Source: DASZHC01 sp035938215
GTDB taxonomy: Bacteria > Verrucomicrobiota > Verrucomicrobiia > Chthoniobacterales > JAFAMB01
DNA: 6,348 nt
Assembly: GCA_035938215.1 (NCBI GenBank)
Contig: DASZHC010000067.1
Location: forward strand, 1 to 6,348
Reading direction: 5' to 3'
Position 1 is the stretch's first letter. Each line of letters begins with the position of its first letter. Shown here one piece after another: positions 5,475 to 6,348 of this stretch. The notes below the pieces were generated by a model. It worked only from the letters and a program-made list of their open reading frames with translations, searched no databases and had not been told where the DNA came from. The translations under genes and the position numbers were made by a program.

Positions 5475-5948
5475 GTCGGTCACAATCACGGTCGTGCCCG
5501 GCGCGATTTCATTGGCAACCTTGTGCGCGAACTCCGGACTGAACTGCAAGCGCGACGTAAGTTTTTCCGCAGTTACGCTGTTGCCTGCGCCGTCCACTCG
5601 CATCTATCGGCCGGCTTGCCGCCCGGGCGCAAGCTGACTGGGTTTGCCGGTCACGCCTTCAAGCAGAGTAAACACGTGTTCGCCAAGCCGGCGGCCCTTG
5701 ACCTCAAGTGCAGCGCGACCGATTGGATTGCCGTTGCGATACACATGCATCGTCTGCTGTGGCAGGCTCACCAGCACGACGACCGGTCCGCGCGGTGAAA
5801 GTCCTGCTTTCCACCAGTACTCGCCAGGCTTGAGCGGGCCGGTCGGCTTGCCGGTTGGCGTGCCTTTGGTGTGGAATGATGGCTGATCCATCCCCAAAGA
5901 AGTGGCGACAATCGAGGCGAAAATGGCAATGAAAGCTTGGAATTTCAT
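5475..5948 (-). pseudogene. L,D-transpeptidase-like secreted protein with in-frame TAG and lost 3' end
   Basis: From ATG 5948 the reverse strand encodes a signal peptide (MKFQAFIAIFASIVATSLG), then GPLKPGEYWWKAGLSPRGPV (37-56), VVLVSLPQQTMHVYRNG (57-73), IGRAALEVKGRRLGEHVFTL (76-95) and PGRQAGR (108-114). This is the start of a YkuD/ErfK-type domain. Codon 115 is TAG (5604-5606), where a Trp (AGRWMRV) is expected. The same frame goes on with MRVDGAGNS, LQFSPEFAHKVANEIAPGTT and VIVTD, the usual C-terminal strand, to 5475. Just beyond this the reading merges with the hydrolase remnant. Active family members cross-link peptidoglycan stem peptides in the envelope through a Cys in H..S.HGC. No such motif is visible here, so this branch may be non-catalytic or may have lost it. 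An upstream in-frame ATG at 6044 lacks a signal-peptide-like start, so 5948 is preferred. No clear ribosome binding site is seen. Confidence 0.82.
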
Positions 5949-6089
5949 AGACAGGTCAGAACGATTGTCGGTATCGGCTCCCACTGGCAAGAAAATTGGC
6001 AAAAAACAGATCGCGCCACAGGTTCTGACACTTGGCCCGGCCAACCGCTGGGGGTATGGGAAAATGGCTGGGTTATTGGGTCTCGTTGG

Positions 6090-6101
6090 ATTAATATTAA
6101 T
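6090..6101. repeat. 12-bp A/T palindrome ATTAATATTAAT
   Basis: A perfect palindrome about 140 bp upstream of the L,D-transpeptidase-like start and about 100 bp past the RND stop. It may be an A/T-rich regulatory dyad, but no -35/-10 pair could be fitted. The interval 5949-6198 otherwise holds nothing recognised. Confidence 0.35.
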
Positions 6102-6198
6102 GACAACGAAATGCGGGGCAATCGGTTCAGCGTTGCTTCCTGCAAAGAAAAAAGAGGATTCGCCAGTGAGGCTCGAGAGCTTCGTTGTCTATTTTTCT

Positions 6199-6348
6199 TT
6201 AGGAGTGCACCGCCGTCGGGGGAGTTGGCACGGGTACGGTTTCCGCAGGCTTTTTCCTGAACTCGGCCAAACCCTGTACAAAGACGTAGCAGACCGGGAT
6301 GAGAAAGATGCCGACAAAGGTCGCGATAGTCATGCCAAACACGACCGC
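6199..6348 (-). CDS. RND-family efflux transporter, C-terminal end (cut by window edge)
   Basis: The reverse strand gives 49 codons ending in TAA (6199-6201). AVVFGMTIATFVGIFLIPVC is the last transmembrane helix of AcrB/HAE1-type inner-membrane pumps, where GG.VFGM..AT.LGIF.IPV.Y is the family pattern. It is followed by YVFVQGLAEFRKK and a Pro/Thr/Val-rich cytoplasmic tail (ETVPVPTPPTAVHS). Such pumps export drugs, lipophilic compounds or other toxic molecules by proton antiport with a periplasmic adaptor and an outer-membrane channel. The start and nearly all of the roughly 1,040-residue protein lie beyond the right edge, so the substrate class and partners cannot be read. The stop lies 250 bp upstream of the L,D-transpeptidase-like start on the same strand. 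No good intrinsic terminator was found between them. The frame looks intact. Confidence 0.93.
   Translation of the reverse strand, partial: AVVFGMTIATFVGIFLIPVCYVFVQGLAEFRKKPAETVPVPTPPTAVHS

Noticed and set aside
5289..5798. Plus-strand open frame of 169 codons
   Set aside because: It is antisense to the hydrolase and L,D-transpeptidase-like remnants, which carry clear family motifs on the minus strand.
6140..6198. Intrinsic terminator after the RND gene
   Set aside because: The only dyad (around CTCGAG) has a mismatch and a tight loop, and the T-rich run lies too far from it.

Overview
The window looks like a bacterial chromosomal segment in which a conserved backbone on the minus strand has been broken up by mobile DNA. 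It comes most likely from a soil-type Verrucomicrobiota, with Acidobacteriota as the alternative. That placement is an inference from the style of the proteins (integrase N-terminus, an L,D-transpeptidase-like secreted protein, a lipase-like hydrolase, GlgX, and ISL3 and IS256 remnants), not from a marker gene.

Layout: (1) 1-480, minus strand, the N-terminal 160 residues of dihydroxy-acid dehydratase (ilvD), apparently intact and running off the left edge. (2) 640-1746, plus strand, a tyrosine recombinase with all six catalytic residues; its last dozen residues are displaced by a frameshift. (3) 1793-2091, minus strand, an N-terminal fragment of an ISL3-family transposase lying against the integrase end. 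(4) 2092-2681, a gene-free stretch with several short perfect palindromes. (5) 2682-3196, plus strand, two small genes overlapping by ATGA: a DUF6883-like protein, probably 5'-truncated, and a DUF4926-like protein. (6) 3250-3548, plus strand, a frameshifted DUF2442 gene. (7) 3868-4330, minus strand, an internal piece of a glycogen debranching enzyme (glgX) with a frameshift. (8) 4331-4670, gene-free, with a 14-bp direct repeat and a hairpin. (9) 4671-4855, plus strand, a frameshifted internal piece of an IS256-family transposase. (10) 5018-5461 and 5475-5948, minus strand, the C-terminal part of an alpha/beta hydrolase fused out of frame by an apparent deletion to an L,D-transpeptidase-like gene that also carries an in-frame TAG. 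(11) 6199-6348, minus strand, the C-terminal 49 residues of an RND efflux transporter.

The genes do not form one pathway. ilvD, glgX, the hydrolase, the L,D-transpeptidase-like gene and the RND gene all read leftward and look like resident genes. The integrase, the DUF genes and the IS256 piece read rightward and look acquired. At least six gene remnants are broken in about 4.5 kb, so this reads as an integration hotspot with decaying cargo. Several breaks are single small frame changes, so assembly or read error is a live alternative. The part closest to an undescribed system is the overlapping DUF6883/DUF4926 pair with the neighbouring DUF2442 gene; the sequence gives no proof of function.
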